Below, one piece after another: positions 8,296 to 16,838 of a stretch of 58,548 nt of DNA. The stretch is from an uncultured Bacteroidota bacterium. GTDB lineage: Bacteria > Bacteroidota > Bacteroidia > Chitinophagales > Chitinophagaceae. The translations under genes and the position numbers were made by a program. The DNA lies in the NCBI GenBank assembly GCA_946479615.1, contig CAMLGR010000007.1:1-58548 (forward strand), given 5' to 3'. The notes under the pieces are model-generated. The model saw nothing but the letters and a program-made list of their open reading frames with translations, had not been told where the DNA came from and did not search any database. The first letter of the stretch is position 1, and each line of letters starts with the position of its first letter.

Positions 8296-9756
8296 ATGAA
8301 CAACAGAAAGAAAAATATTCTCTTTACCATAACGCCTGTACGGCTCGTACTACTACTTGCACTTCTGCAATTACTGGTGGCCCTGTTCACCTATAGCCTC
8401 ACCTTCACCCATGAAGAATCCATGTGGCACTATATCGGGCGTAACTGGCTTCGTCACGGGTACGTTCCCTATTCTGGAGGCATTGACAATAAGTCACCAC
8501 TGATCTATTTTATTTTTGGCTGGTCAGACCGGCTTTTTGGCGTCAATTACTGGTTTCCCCGCCTGCTGGGTACTCTTGTTGAGGCAACTGGCATTTACTA
8601 TCTATTTAAACTCGCCAGGCATATAGCCGGTGACAGGGCTGGACTATTCGCGATCGTCGTATACGGGCTCTCCCTGCTTTGGAAAACAACCGGGGGCAAA
8701 CTGGTTTCTTTTACCGAAACCTATGCCTGTACAGCTGTGATCATTTCTTTTTACTATACGATAACAGCCAAAAAGAACAGGGATTATTTTATCAGTGCTG
8801 TGTTCGCAGGAATTGCTTTAGCATTCAGGCTGACTTCCTGTTTTGGCATTCTGGTCATCCTGCTGGTAGTATTGCGACAGAAGCGATCTGCTGTATGGAT
8901 GTTTGCAGGTGGAATACTATTGTGTATCTCTTTCGCAGTGCTAACTGCCTTCCTGGCCGGGATCGATCTTTCTTCGATCTGCTATTATATGGTCACCGGC
9001 AATTTCGGAGCAGGGAGTACAACAGATCATTCATGGACCTGGAAAATGGATTTGTTCAGCGCAAACTTCTTTAATTCCGAAATGGTGGTTTTTTATCCGT
9101 TCATAACAGTCTATGTACTGCTCAAAAAAAAGATCGATTGGGTGATGATATGGATGCTGCTCAGCTTTATTGGTATCAATATACTGGGCATTTATGCAAG
9201 ACCACATTTTAAGGAATTGCTTCCTTCCTTATCGGTAATGACAGCATTGGTATTAAACCAGGCAAATAAAAATCAGGCGATCTCTTATAAAAGTTTAATG
9301 ATACTGGTATGGATCTGTTTTTTTCCCAAATCACGGGAACCATTGATAGGAATTAAAAATGCGATACGACATACTCCTGTTTCCATTGATTGCAAAGAAG
9401 GATTACTGCAGGCCAATGAAGAACAGGAGAAATTATTAGGATTATGGATTAAAGCCAATAGCAAAGAAACCGATAAAGTATTTATAGCCGGATACGGAGC
9501 AAGGGTACAGGTGTTTTCAGAAAGATTATCTCCTTCTGTTTATTTTAATGTAACGCAAACAGAAAGAGCAAAGCAACAGTTGTACAAAGACCTTGAATCA
9601 GTTAAACCTGGATGGTTGATTATTCCTGCTTTTATGAATTATAAAAACTTTGTGGGTGAAGAGTTGCGGAATTATATGGATAACCTGGCAACGAAGTATT
9701 ACAGATTTGACAAGTGTATGTACGGATATACTATTTATAAATTAAAACAAATGTGA
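8296..9756 (+). CDS. Polytopic membrane glycosyltransferase (GT-C fold, ArnT/GT39-83-like)
   Basis: A 486-residue protein with about ten to eleven hydrophobic segments. After the first helix comes an acidic motif (HEESMWHYIGRNWLRHG) in the place where GT-C enzymes carry their DE-type catalytic residues. This is followed by NKSPLIYFIFGW, reminiscent of the KPPL motif in ArnT-like enzymes. A soluble C-terminal domain begins near residue 370. The likely role is transfer of a sugar from a polyprenyl-phosphate donor to a protein or lipid on the outer face of the inner membrane. Donor and acceptor cannot be predicted. No other cell-surface polysaccharide genes lie nearby. It converges with ppsA, with 43 bp between stops. 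Confidence 0.75.
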   Translation: MNNRKKNILFTITPVRLVLLLALLQLLVALFTYSLTFTHEESMWHYIGRNWLRHGYVPYSGGIDNKSPLIYFIFGWSDRLFGVNYWFPRLLGTLVEATGIYYLFKLARHIAGDRAGLFAIVVYGLSLLWKTTGGKLVSFTETYACTAVIISFYYTITAKKNRDYFISAVFAGIALAFRLTSCFGILVILLVVLRQKRSAVWMFAGGILLCISFAVLTAFLAGIDLSSICYYMVTGNFGAGSTTDHSWTWKMDLFSANFFNSEMVVFYPFITVYVLLKKKIDWVMIWMLLSFIGINILGIYARPHFKELLPSLSVMTALVLNQANKNQAISYKSLMILVWICFFPKSREPLIGIKNAIRHTPVSIDCKEGLLQANEEQEKLLGLWIKANSKETDKVFIAGYGARVQVFSERLSPSVYFNVTQTERAKQQLYKDLESVKPGWLIIPAFMNYKNFVGEELRNYMDNLATKYYRFDKCMYGYTIYKLKQM

Positions 9757-9799
9757 TTTTCCCACAGAAGCAATTTCTGCGGTCCTCTCTGTGGTATCT

Positions 9800-12220
9800 C
9801 TATTTCTTTCTTTCCACAGAAGAAATCGCATTCACCGTCTTTATCACCGAATCAGGCGTTACCGAAATACTATCAATTCCTTTCTCTACCAGGAAACTGG
9901 TAAAATCAGGAAAATCTGATGGCCCCTGCCCGCAGATACCCACCTTCACTCCTGCCGCTTTCGCTGTATCGATCAGCATGCTGATCATGGTTTTTACTGC
10001 TTCATTTCTTTCGTCATAAATATGCGCTACCAAGGCTGAATCCCGATCCAGCCCCAATGTCAATTGCGTAAGATCGTTGGAACCAATAGAAAATCCATCG
10101 ATATGTTTGGCAAATTCTTTCGCCATGATAATATTGGAAGGCAGCTCCGCCATCAGGTAAATTTCCAATCCATTTTCTCCCTGTACCAGTTCATATTCCT
10201 TCATTACTTCTTTTACTTTGATCAATTCTGTAACAGTACGGCAGAAAGGGATCATGACTACCACATTTTCCAGTCCCATTTCTTCCCGTACGCGTTTGAT
10301 CGCTTTACATTCGAGGCCAAATGCTTCCTTATAGGACGGTGAGTAATACCGTGAAGCTCCTCTCCAGCCGATCATCGGGTTTTCTTCCTGTGGTTCAAAA
10401 TATTTGCCTCCCAATAAATTAAAATATTCGTTGCTTTTAAAATCAGAAAAGCGAACGATCACTTTATCAGGGTAGAAAGCCGATGCGATCCTGGCTATAC
10501 CAAAAGCCAGCTTACTAATAAAATAATCTTCTTCATTATCAAACCCACGGATCATTTTTCCAATCGTTGCACTTAATTCTTTATCCTCCAGGCTCCGGTG
10601 CCGGAGCAATGCCAGTGGGTGTGCCTGGATATAGTTATTAATGATAAATTCTTCTCTTGCCAATCCTACTCCTTTATTCGGCAGGTATGCGTAATTAAAG
10701 GCCATTGCGGGTGATCCGACATTCAGCATTAAGGGTGTCGTAATCTCGGGTAATTCATCCAGTCTTGTTTCTGTTTTGTGAAACGATAATGCGCCTTCGT
10801 AAATAATACCTGCATCCCCTTCGGCACAACTGGCTGTTACCAATTGGCCATTGCTCAGCAATTCGGTCGCATTACCACAACCTACAATGGCCGGCACTCC
10901 CATTTCACGGGCAACAATTGCGGCATGACAGGTTCTGCCACCTTTATTGGTGATGATGGCTGATGCCTGTTTCATGATGGGTTCCCAGTCAGGATCTGTC
11001 ATGTCGGTAACCAGTACATCGCCTTTTCTAAATTCATTGGCATCCGCTACACGTTTATCAAGTGAATACATGATATTGACCTGGCCGCTTGCAATCTTAT
11101 CGCCTACCGCTATTCCTTTTACGATAACAGGAGCACCAGTATTATCCGCATCCATCACATACGAAGTAATAGTAGCGCTATCCTTGCGCGAGTGTATCGT
11201 TTCCGGTCTTGCCTGCACGATAAACAATTCACCGGAAAGCCCATCGATCGCCCATTCCACATCCATCGGGCACCAGTGACCTTTTTTATTGCTGTAATAT
11301 TTTTCAATCTGTGCTACCCATTGTGCAAGCTGCATCACCTGGGCATCATTCATGCAAAAACGGTATTGTGCACCTTTTTCTGTCGGGATGATCTTTACGC
11401 GTTCATCAGGATCATCGCCATACACCATCATTTTATCTTTAACACCCAGTTTTTTTTCAATGATAGGTTTATTATTATTACCAAGTTTGGGTTTGAAAAC
11501 AATAAATTCATCGGGGGAAACAGCGCCCTGCACTACCATTTCTCCCAATCCATACGATCCATTGATGACGACCACATCCTTGAATCCCGATTCAGTATCG
11601 AGTGAAAAAGCAACACCGGAAGCGCCAAGATCGGACCGCACCATTTTCTGGATACATACAGATAATCCCACCTGGAAATGATCATACCTGAAACTATGCC
11701 GGTAACTGATGGCCCTGTCGGTAAACAACGAAGCGAAACAATTACGTACCGCATCCATCAGTGCAGCAGGTCCCCGTACATTCAGATAAGTTTCCTGTTG
11801 ACCGGCAAAACTTGCATCAGGCAAATCTTCTGCTGTAGCTGATGAACGAACGGCTACATCCGTATCCGTTTGTCCATAGGCAGCTGATAGCGTACGGTAA
11901 GTTTCAATGATTTGTTTACTTAGCTGGGGTGGGAATTTGCTGTTACGGATCAGTTGACGGATTTGCAAACCGGCTCTGCGCAGGGATTCGACACTTTCAA
12001 AATCGATGGTGCCGATCAGCCGGCGGATCTCTTCATCGAGTTTATTACTTTCTATAAAATTCTGGTAGGTGCTTACGGTAATGACAAATCCGCCGGGAAT
12101 ACGTATTCCCAGTTGGGAAAGATGATTGATCATTTCACCGAGCGAAGCATTTTTACCGCCGGCAATGGCAATATCTTCCAGGCCGACTTCTTTCAGATCG
12201 AGTATATATTCTAGTAGCAT
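9800..12220 (-). CDS. ppsA: Phosphoenolpyruvate synthase
   Basis: About 806 residues. It converts pyruvate and ATP to phosphoenolpyruvate, AMP and phosphate in gluconeogenesis. The order is an N-terminal ATP-binding PPDK domain (GGKNASLGEM, later VRSSATAEDLPDASFAGQQE), a swivelling phosphohistidine domain (GGRTCHAAIVAREMG, His at about residue 432), and a C-terminal PEP/pyruvate barrel (GSNDLTQLTLGLDRD, and CGQGPSDFPDF with the catalytic Cys). All active-site motifs are intact. I chose ATG 12220 (MLLEYILDLKEV) rather than the upstream 12241 codon, because the family normally begins close to the YILDLKEV segment. It ends 43 bp from the convergent glycosyltransferase. Confidence 0.93.
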   Translation of the reverse strand: MLLEYILDLKEVGLEDIAIAGGKNASLGEMINHLSQLGIRIPGGFVITVSTYQNFIESNKLDEEIRRLIGTIDFESVESLRRAGLQIRQLIRNSKFPPQLSKQIIETYRTLSAAYGQTDTDVAVRSSATAEDLPDASFAGQQETYLNVRGPAALMDAVRNCFASLFTDRAISYRHSFRYDHFQVGLSVCIQKMVRSDLGASGVAFSLDTESGFKDVVVINGSYGLGEMVVQGAVSPDEFIVFKPKLGNNNKPIIEKKLGVKDKMMVYGDDPDERVKIIPTEKGAQYRFCMNDAQVMQLAQWVAQIEKYYSNKKGHWCPMDVEWAIDGLSGELFIVQARPETIHSRKDSATITSYVMDADNTGAPVIVKGIAVGDKIASGQVNIMYSLDKRVADANEFRKGDVLVTDMTDPDWEPIMKQASAIITNKGGRTCHAAIVAREMGVPAIVGCGNATELLSNGQLVTASCAEGDAGIIYEGALSFHKTETRLDELPEITTPLMLNVGSPAMAFNYAYLPNKGVGLAREEFIINNYIQAHPLALLRHRSLEDKELSATIGKMIRGFDNEEDYFISKLAFGIARIASAFYPDKVIVRFSDFKSNEYFNLLGGKYFEPQEENPMIGWRGASRYYSPSYKEAFGLECKAIKRVREEMGLENVVVMIPFCRTVTELIKVKEVMKEYELVQGENGLEIYLMAELPSNIIMAKEFAKHIDGFSIGSNDLTQLTLGLDRDSALVAHIYDERNEAVKTMISMLIDTAKAAGVKVGICGQGPSDFPDFTSFLVEKGIDSISVTPDSVIKTVNAISSVERKK

Positions 12221-12356
12221 GCAGCAATCGTTAGACTGCAATGTTAGAACAGGAATAAAAGCCCGGCGAAAATACTACGTGAAACAGGCGATTGTGCAGA
12301 CGAAGGGAAACGGGTTAGATGAGGGGTGTTAAGTTTTAGGGGGTAAATTTCAGGGA

Positions 12357-12445
12357 TTAGGTGTGTTACATCTTTGTATTCAGTAGCAATCTTTTTGTAG
12401 TACAGATTACAATAAGTATCTTTGCGGATTTGTTTAACACCTAAC
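12357..12445 (+). repeat. Promoter-bearing 89-bp dispersed element, copy 1
   Basis: Starts TTAGGTGTGTTACATCTT and ends TTTAACACCTAAC, so the ends form a short inverted repeat (TTAGGTGT/ACACCTAA). The interior has CAGTAGCAATCTTTTTGTA and AATAAGTATCTTTGCGG, shared with copies at 41346 and 45621. It lies 5 bp before the start codon of the DUF1345 gene. Confidence 0.85.
12394..12424 (+). promoter_or_regulatory. Promoter inside dispersed element copy 1
   Basis: TTTG at 12394-12397, a 19-nt spacer, and TATCTTTG at 12417-12424 match the Bacteroidota consensus fully. Transcription would start about 15-20 nt before the DUF1345 start codon at 12450, so the repeat very probably supplies that gene's promoter. 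Confidence 0.8.
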
Positions 12446-12449
12446 GCCC

Positions 12450-13121
12450 ATGGCCACCGGTAATATATTTCTAAAGATGCATCCGTTGCACCGGCTATTG
12501 ATCAGCATTATATTTGCAGGGATCGTATTTTTTGCTACCCGGCAAACGGACCTGAACCCGCTTATCACCAGTATGATCATATGGGATGTATTTGCCGGCT
12601 CGTATTTAGCCAGCAGTTGGATCGTCTTTTTCACCCGTACAACAAAAGGAATGAGAGATGTAGCACACAAGGAAGATATCAGCCGCGTTTTCCTGTTTGT
12701 ATTTATTCTGATCTCTTCACTGGCCAGCATGTTTACTGTGCTTTTACTGATATTATCAAAAGAAGTATCGCAAACAGCACAGATCATTTACCTGCCTGTT
12801 GCGATATTAGGTATGCTTTTATCCTGGGCAATGGTACACACCTTGTTTGGTTTTCATTATGCACATCTTTATTATGGAGATGATAAAAGCGATCATACCA
12901 GGCATGCGGAAGGATTAAATTTCCCTCAGGAAAAGAGACCTGATTACCTCGACTTCGCTTATTTCTCTTTTGTCATCGGTATGACCTTCCAGGTATCCGA
13001 TGTCGAAATATCTTCACAACGTATACGCAGGATCGCACTCGTACACGGACTGTTATCATTTATCCTGAATACATTTGTCGTAGCCTTAACGATTAATATG
13101 ATTGCAGGATTAAGGAATTAA
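12450..13121 (+). CDS. DUF1345 integral membrane protein
   Basis: A 223-residue protein with five predicted membrane segments, matching the DUF1345 family in motifs such as WDVFAGSYLASSW and the late DFAYFSFVIGMTFQVSDVEI segment. Function is unknown. It begins 5 bp after dispersed element copy 1, whose promoter points straight at it. It is tail to tail with the small lipoprotein gene: only 2 bp separate the two stop codons, with no room for a shared terminator outside coding sequence. Confidence 0.85.
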   Translation: MATGNIFLKMHPLHRLLISIIFAGIVFFATRQTDLNPLITSMIIWDVFAGSYLASSWIVFFTRTTKGMRDVAHKEDISRVFLFVFILISSLASMFTVLLLILSKEVSQTAQIIYLPVAILGMLLSWAMVHTLFGFHYAHLYYGDDKSDHTRHAEGLNFPQEKRPDYLDFAYFSFVIGMTFQVSDVEISSQRIRRIALVHGLLSFILNTFVVALTINMIAGLRN

Positions 13122-13123
13122 TC

Positions 13124-13333
13124 TTACTGCACTATTGCACTATCTGTGATCTTCTGCGACATACGTTCATAAGAGGAAGTATCCCCCATCCGGTTAACCG
13201 TATTGGATTGATCGTTACGCAGGCTGTCAGCCCCCGTTATGCCGACACTGTCTGTCGCTTTATTACTGCTTGAAGAATTATTACAGGCCCAGAGTATAAG
13301 ACCCAAAAGACCCAACCAGGATAGTATTTTCAT
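13124..13333 (-). CDS. Small lipoprotein of unknown function
   Basis: A 69-residue protein with a lipoprotein signal (KILSWLGLLGLILWAC, Cys at residue 17) and a short, polar mature part rich in Ser, Asn, Asp and Thr. It has no recognisable domain. The size and composition are like many small Bacteroidota lipoproteins. The call rests on the lipobox and on a start with no alternative. Its 3' end nearly touches the convergent DUF1345 gene. Confidence 0.6.
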   Translation of the reverse strand: MKILSWLGLLGLILWACNNSSSSNKATDSVGITGADSLRNDQSNTVNRMGDTSSYERMSQKITDSAIVQ

Positions 13334-14153
13334 AAAGAATTTTTAATTTTTTGCATGAATACCTGTCTCGATATAAAAACAAAAACCAGGCCGCTGGTTT
13401 AAAGATTCGTTTATAGAAATGCATCTAATCAACAGATACGATTTGATACGGAGCGAGAAGCGAAGCCGCCGTTGTCATATTCTTCTGCCGCTACAATTTT
13501 ACTGGATAAAGCGCCTAAACAATAATTCCCAGGCCAATTTCAATGGTTTGCTTTTATCTTCTTTCCAGCTTAGTACTTTTAATTCTTTAATGATGGCTTG
13601 GTAAGCGTTCTATCCCGTACCATCATACACCGAAGCAGCCGCAATCGTTATAGAAGGCAGAGCACTTCTTTGCGTGTCGGGGTGTTGGAAGATTTTCCGC
13701 AAGTGTATAATAGCAGGAAGAATGTATACACGGGCGGGTGAACTGGGGATTTTTTTGCTCAATCACCTTCATCAATCAGAAAAAATCAAATCGTTTCGCT
13801 TTTATATAGCCGCCCGGCAACTCGGGCATGGAAACCGGAGGATAGATACGGATATGAGTTTGAACTACCTTTTTCTTTTTCCGTACGGAATGTGCAGGTA
13901 GCCTTAATACGGTCGTGTTTATTTTGCGGATCGCAGGGAGTAAGGTTTCCATGAGCAGAAGTATGTGTGGACAAACCGAAAATTCCATGCCGGAAACATT
14001 CCGCAAATGATTATTCATATTGACTTAACCGCCCGGTAATCAGCGCATAAACATAGCATTAAAAAAATTCCGGGGTTTCCACCACCTCTTCCCTGCTGAC
14101 TGGCATATTAGTAGCAATATGATAACCGTCACTATTATAAAACACACTCCTGT
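13334..14153. other. 820-bp stretch with no intact gene, possibly decayed coding DNA
   Basis: No intact gene is convincing here. On the minus strand near 13520-13609 a frame without a start codon reads AYQAIIKELKVLSWKEDK and continues helix-like to a stop. Near 13786-13974 another minus frame ends SSGFHARVAGRLYKSETI. These read like protein fragments but in different frames, which suggests an old, broken gene or several. I do not recognise the parent family. The 3' part (14019-14153) is the leader of the oxidoreductase gene. Confidence 0.4.
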
Positions 14154-15140
14154 ATGAAATTGACCAAATGGGGTATTATTGGCCCCGGAAACATCGCTCA
14201 TTCCTTTGTGAATGACCTGCCTCTTGCCAAGGGTTCCCAACAGGTAACCGCTGTGCTGGGCCGGAGCAAAGAATCTGCTGCGGATTTTGCCCGTGAATTT
14301 TCTATCCCCCGGTATTTTACCGATATCAATGAATTTATCAAACAGGGTGATTTCCAGGCCGTTTATATTGCCACGCCTCACCCGAATCATTTTGAAGAAG
14401 CTATCACCTGCCTTGAGAACAAGATCGCTGTACTTTGTGAAAAGCCGATGACGATCAATGCCGGGCAATGTGCTCAACTCATCAGTACAGCGAAAAAAAA
14501 TAATACGTTTTTAATGGAAGGCATGTGGCTCCGGTTTTTACCAAGCATTATACACCTGCTGGAAATAATTGCAGACGGACGTATCGGTGCTGTTACTTCG
14601 GTAAGAGCCTCGATGTCGTATAAAGCGAATGATGATGAAAACCGCTATTTCGACCCTGAACTTGGTGGCGGTTCATTGCTCGACCTGGGCATTTATCCTG
14701 TTTTCCTTTCTTTATTGCTATTGGGAAAACCTGCTTCGATCAAATCGATCGCTAAATTATCAGATGAGGGTATTGATGAAGCCTGTTCGATCCTGTTGAA
14801 TTATAAAAATAGCGGTCATGCCACACTTGAATCTTCACTGGTATCAACGTTGAGTATTCCTGCCGAGATCGTTGGTGAAAAAGGGGTCATAAAGATTTTA
14901 AATCCCTGGTTTGAAAAAGCATCAGGTATAGAGCTTGATGTTAAGAACGAAGGCAAGGTGATCTACCCTTGCGATTGGGAAGGACATGGATTGCAATTCG
15001 AGATCAATGAAGTGATCGGCTGTATGGAAAAAGATAAAATTGAAAGCGATCTGCTTCCCCATAGCTTCAGTTTTGAAATGATCAGGATACTTGATAGAAT
15101 CCGCAGCCAGATCCATGTTACGTATGATATGTACGAGTGA
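14154..15140 (+). CDS. Gfo/Idh/MocA family NAD(P)-dependent oxidoreductase
   Basis: A 328-residue cytoplasmic protein. The N-terminal Rossmann fold opens with KWGIIGPGNIAHSF and continues to the family motif CEKPMTINAGQC near residue 100. The C-terminal alpha/beta domain contains GGGSLLDLGIYPVFLSLLLLG, which resembles dihydrodiol dehydrogenase and glucose-fructose oxidoreductase-like members. It likely oxidises or reduces a sugar or sugar-derived alcohol; the substrate cannot be told from sequence alone. It is followed on the same strand by two intracellular alpha-amylases, which supports a place in carbohydrate metabolism. The 135-bp gap to the next gene is bracketed by TTAGGTGTTA-type repeats, so the amylase may have its own promoter. 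Confidence 0.88.
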   Translation: MKLTKWGIIGPGNIAHSFVNDLPLAKGSQQVTAVLGRSKESAADFAREFSIPRYFTDINEFIKQGDFQAVYIATPHPNHFEEAITCLENKIAVLCEKPMTINAGQCAQLISTAKKNNTFLMEGMWLRFLPSIIHLLEIIADGRIGAVTSVRASMSYKANDDENRYFDPELGGGSLLDLGIYPVFLSLLLLGKPASIKSIAKLSDEGIDEACSILLNYKNSGHATLESSLVSTLSIPAEIVGEKGVIKILNPWFEKASGIELDVKNEGKVIYPCDWEGHGLQFEINEVIGCMEKDKIESDLLPHSFSFEMIRILDRIRSQIHVTYDMYE

Positions 15141-15146
15141 CTTTTT

Positions 15147-15241
15147 AGGTGTTAGGTTGAAATGAAAACCAAAACAGTTTATTGTTCATTATCGAAAAAT
15201 ATTTACTCACATCATTATCTTCACACTTAACACCTAAAACC
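15147..15241. repeat. AGGTGTTA-type inverted repeat before amyA
   Basis: TTTAGGTGTTAGGTT near the left edge and CACTTAACACCTAAAACC at the right edge form an imperfect inverted repeat of about 12 bp around a 60-bp AT-rich interior. The ends resemble those of the 89-bp promoter element, but the interior is different: TATCTTCA near its right end is only a partial -7 box. Confidence 0.6.
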
Positions 15242-15275
15242 TTACTTTTCCGCTTTCTATTGTTAAACTCTAATC

Positions 15276-16778
15276 ATGACCAATCTCACGATCTTCCAGT
15301 TCTTTCATTGGTATTATAGTCCTGAAGGCAAATTATGGAATCATGCTGTCGAAAAAGCGTCACATCTCGCGGAACTCGGCATCACACATGCCTGGCTGCC
15401 TCCTGCTTATAAATCGGCCGAAGGACAAAACGAACCGGGCTATGCCGTATACGATCTTTATGATCTCGGCGAATTTGATCAGAAAGGCACCGTTCCTACG
15501 CGCCATGGCACCAAAGATGAATATCTTAATTGCATCAATACTCTTCATAAAAATGGTATCCAGGTGTTGGCCGATATCGTTCTGAATCATAAGCACGGTG
15601 GCGATGAAACAGAAAAGATACCGGTACAAAAAGTCAATGAATTTAGCCGGAATGAAATCGTAGAGGAAGAAAAGATGATCGATGCCTGGACCAAATTCAA
15701 TTTCCCCGGTCGTAAAGGCAAGTATTCAAAATTCACCTGGGACTGGCAGACATTCACAGGCATGAGCGAGAATGAAAATAATATTTACCTGATAAAAAAT
15801 AAATACTATAATGGCCAGTGGGAAGAAATGCTGGAAAATGAAAATGGCAATTATGATTACCTGATGGGTAATGACATCGAATTTCGTAATCCTGCAGTAC
15901 GCAAAGAACTAAAGAAATGGGGTGAATGGTATATCAAAAAAACGAAAATAGATGGATTCCGGCTCGATGCGATAAAACATATCAGTCATCATTTTTATAA
16001 TGAATGGCTTGATTATCTCAACCATCGGTTTAACCGGAAATTCATGTGTATCGGCGAGTACTGGCGCAACACCGTGGATCCTTTATTAAAATATATAGAA
16101 GCTACAGAAGCGCGAATCCAATTGTTCGATTCTCCGCTGCATTTTAATTTTCATGAAGCCTCACGTGCAGGCAATAACTATGATCTTAGAAAAATATTCG
16201 ACAATACACTGATCCAGCGCCGTCCCGAAATGGCGATCAGTTTTGTTGATAATCATGATACACAACCTTTGCAATCGTTGCAATCGCCCGTGGAATATTG
16301 GTTCAAGCCTATGGCCTATGCATTGATCCTCTTGCGGGAACAAGGCATACCCTGTGTATTTTATCCTGTTATTTATGAAGCCAAATATTCCGATAATATA
16401 GATGGTGGCGATGTATATGTTGAATTGAATAGCATCCCGTGTATCGAACATATGCTGGTGACGAGAAAAGAACTGGCTTATGGGCTGCAACGTGACTATT
16501 TCGATCATTCCAATACGGTGGGCTGGACAAGAGAAGGCGCTGAAGAAAAAACACTTTCGGGATGTGCGGTAATAATTACCAATGGTTCTGCAGGTGATAA
16601 AGTAATGGAAGTAGGAACAAGACATGCGGGGAAAACATTTATCGATGTATGCGGTCACCGCGAAGAAAAGGTATCGATCGGTGAAGATGGGAAGGGGCAG
16701 TTCTTTGTCAATGATGCGTCCGTTTCTGTATGGATCAATGAAGAAGCGTTGAAATATTTTAAACCCTGCAACTCATAA
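15276..16778 (+). CDS. amyA: Cytoplasmic alpha-amylase (GH13, AmyA type)
   Basis: A 500-residue alpha-1,4-glucan hydrolase without a signal peptide, close in length and sequence to E. coli AmyA (for example FQFFHWYYSPEGKLW and DLYDLGEFDQKGTVPTRHG). Region I is DIVLNHKHG. The catalytic nucleophile is Asp231 (GFRLDAIKH), the acid/base Glu261 (IGEYW) and the third acid Asp328 (DNHDTQP); all are present. It probably degrades maltodextrin or glycogen inside the cell. It lies between the oxidoreductase and a second signal-less GH13 gene on the same strand, which suggests an intracellular alpha-glucan module distinct from the secreted enzymes at 47.8-51.1 kb. Confidence 0.93.
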   Translation: MTNLTIFQFFHWYYSPEGKLWNHAVEKASHLAELGITHAWLPPAYKSAEGQNEPGYAVYDLYDLGEFDQKGTVPTRHGTKDEYLNCINTLHKNGIQVLADIVLNHKHGGDETEKIPVQKVNEFSRNEIVEEEKMIDAWTKFNFPGRKGKYSKFTWDWQTFTGMSENENNIYLIKNKYYNGQWEEMLENENGNYDYLMGNDIEFRNPAVRKELKKWGEWYIKKTKIDGFRLDAIKHISHHFYNEWLDYLNHRFNRKFMCIGEYWRNTVDPLLKYIEATEARIQLFDSPLHFNFHEASRAGNNYDLRKIFDNTLIQRRPEMAISFVDNHDTQPLQSLQSPVEYWFKPMAYALILLREQGIPCVFYPVIYEAKYSDNIDGGDVYVELNSIPCIEHMLVTRKELAYGLQRDYFDHSNTVGWTREGAEEKTLSGCAVIITNGSAGDKVMEVGTRHAGKTFIDVCGHREEKVSIGEDGKGQFFVNDASVSVWINEEALKYFKPCNS

Positions 16779-16826
16779 TAATGGCTGTACCAGCGGGCTG
16801 GTATACAACTTGCATAGTAAGAGGCA

Positions 16827-16834
16827 TAATTTTG
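16827..16834 (+). promoter_or_regulatory. Possible -7 box four bases before a start codon
   Basis: TAATTTTG fits TAnnTTTG exactly and is followed by TTAC and then the ATG of the GH13 gene at 16839. A -33 box at 19 nt is not present; TTG at 16810 is spaced 14. If used, the transcript would have almost no leader. The gene could instead be read from amyA, 60 bp upstream. Confidence 0.35.
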
Positions 16835-16838
16835 TTAC

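Noticed and set aside
9757..9799. CCACAGA/TCTGTGG short inverted repeat between the glycosyltransferase and ppsA stops
   Set aside because: Arms are only 7 bp and there is no T run; it may be a weak terminator but the evidence is thin.
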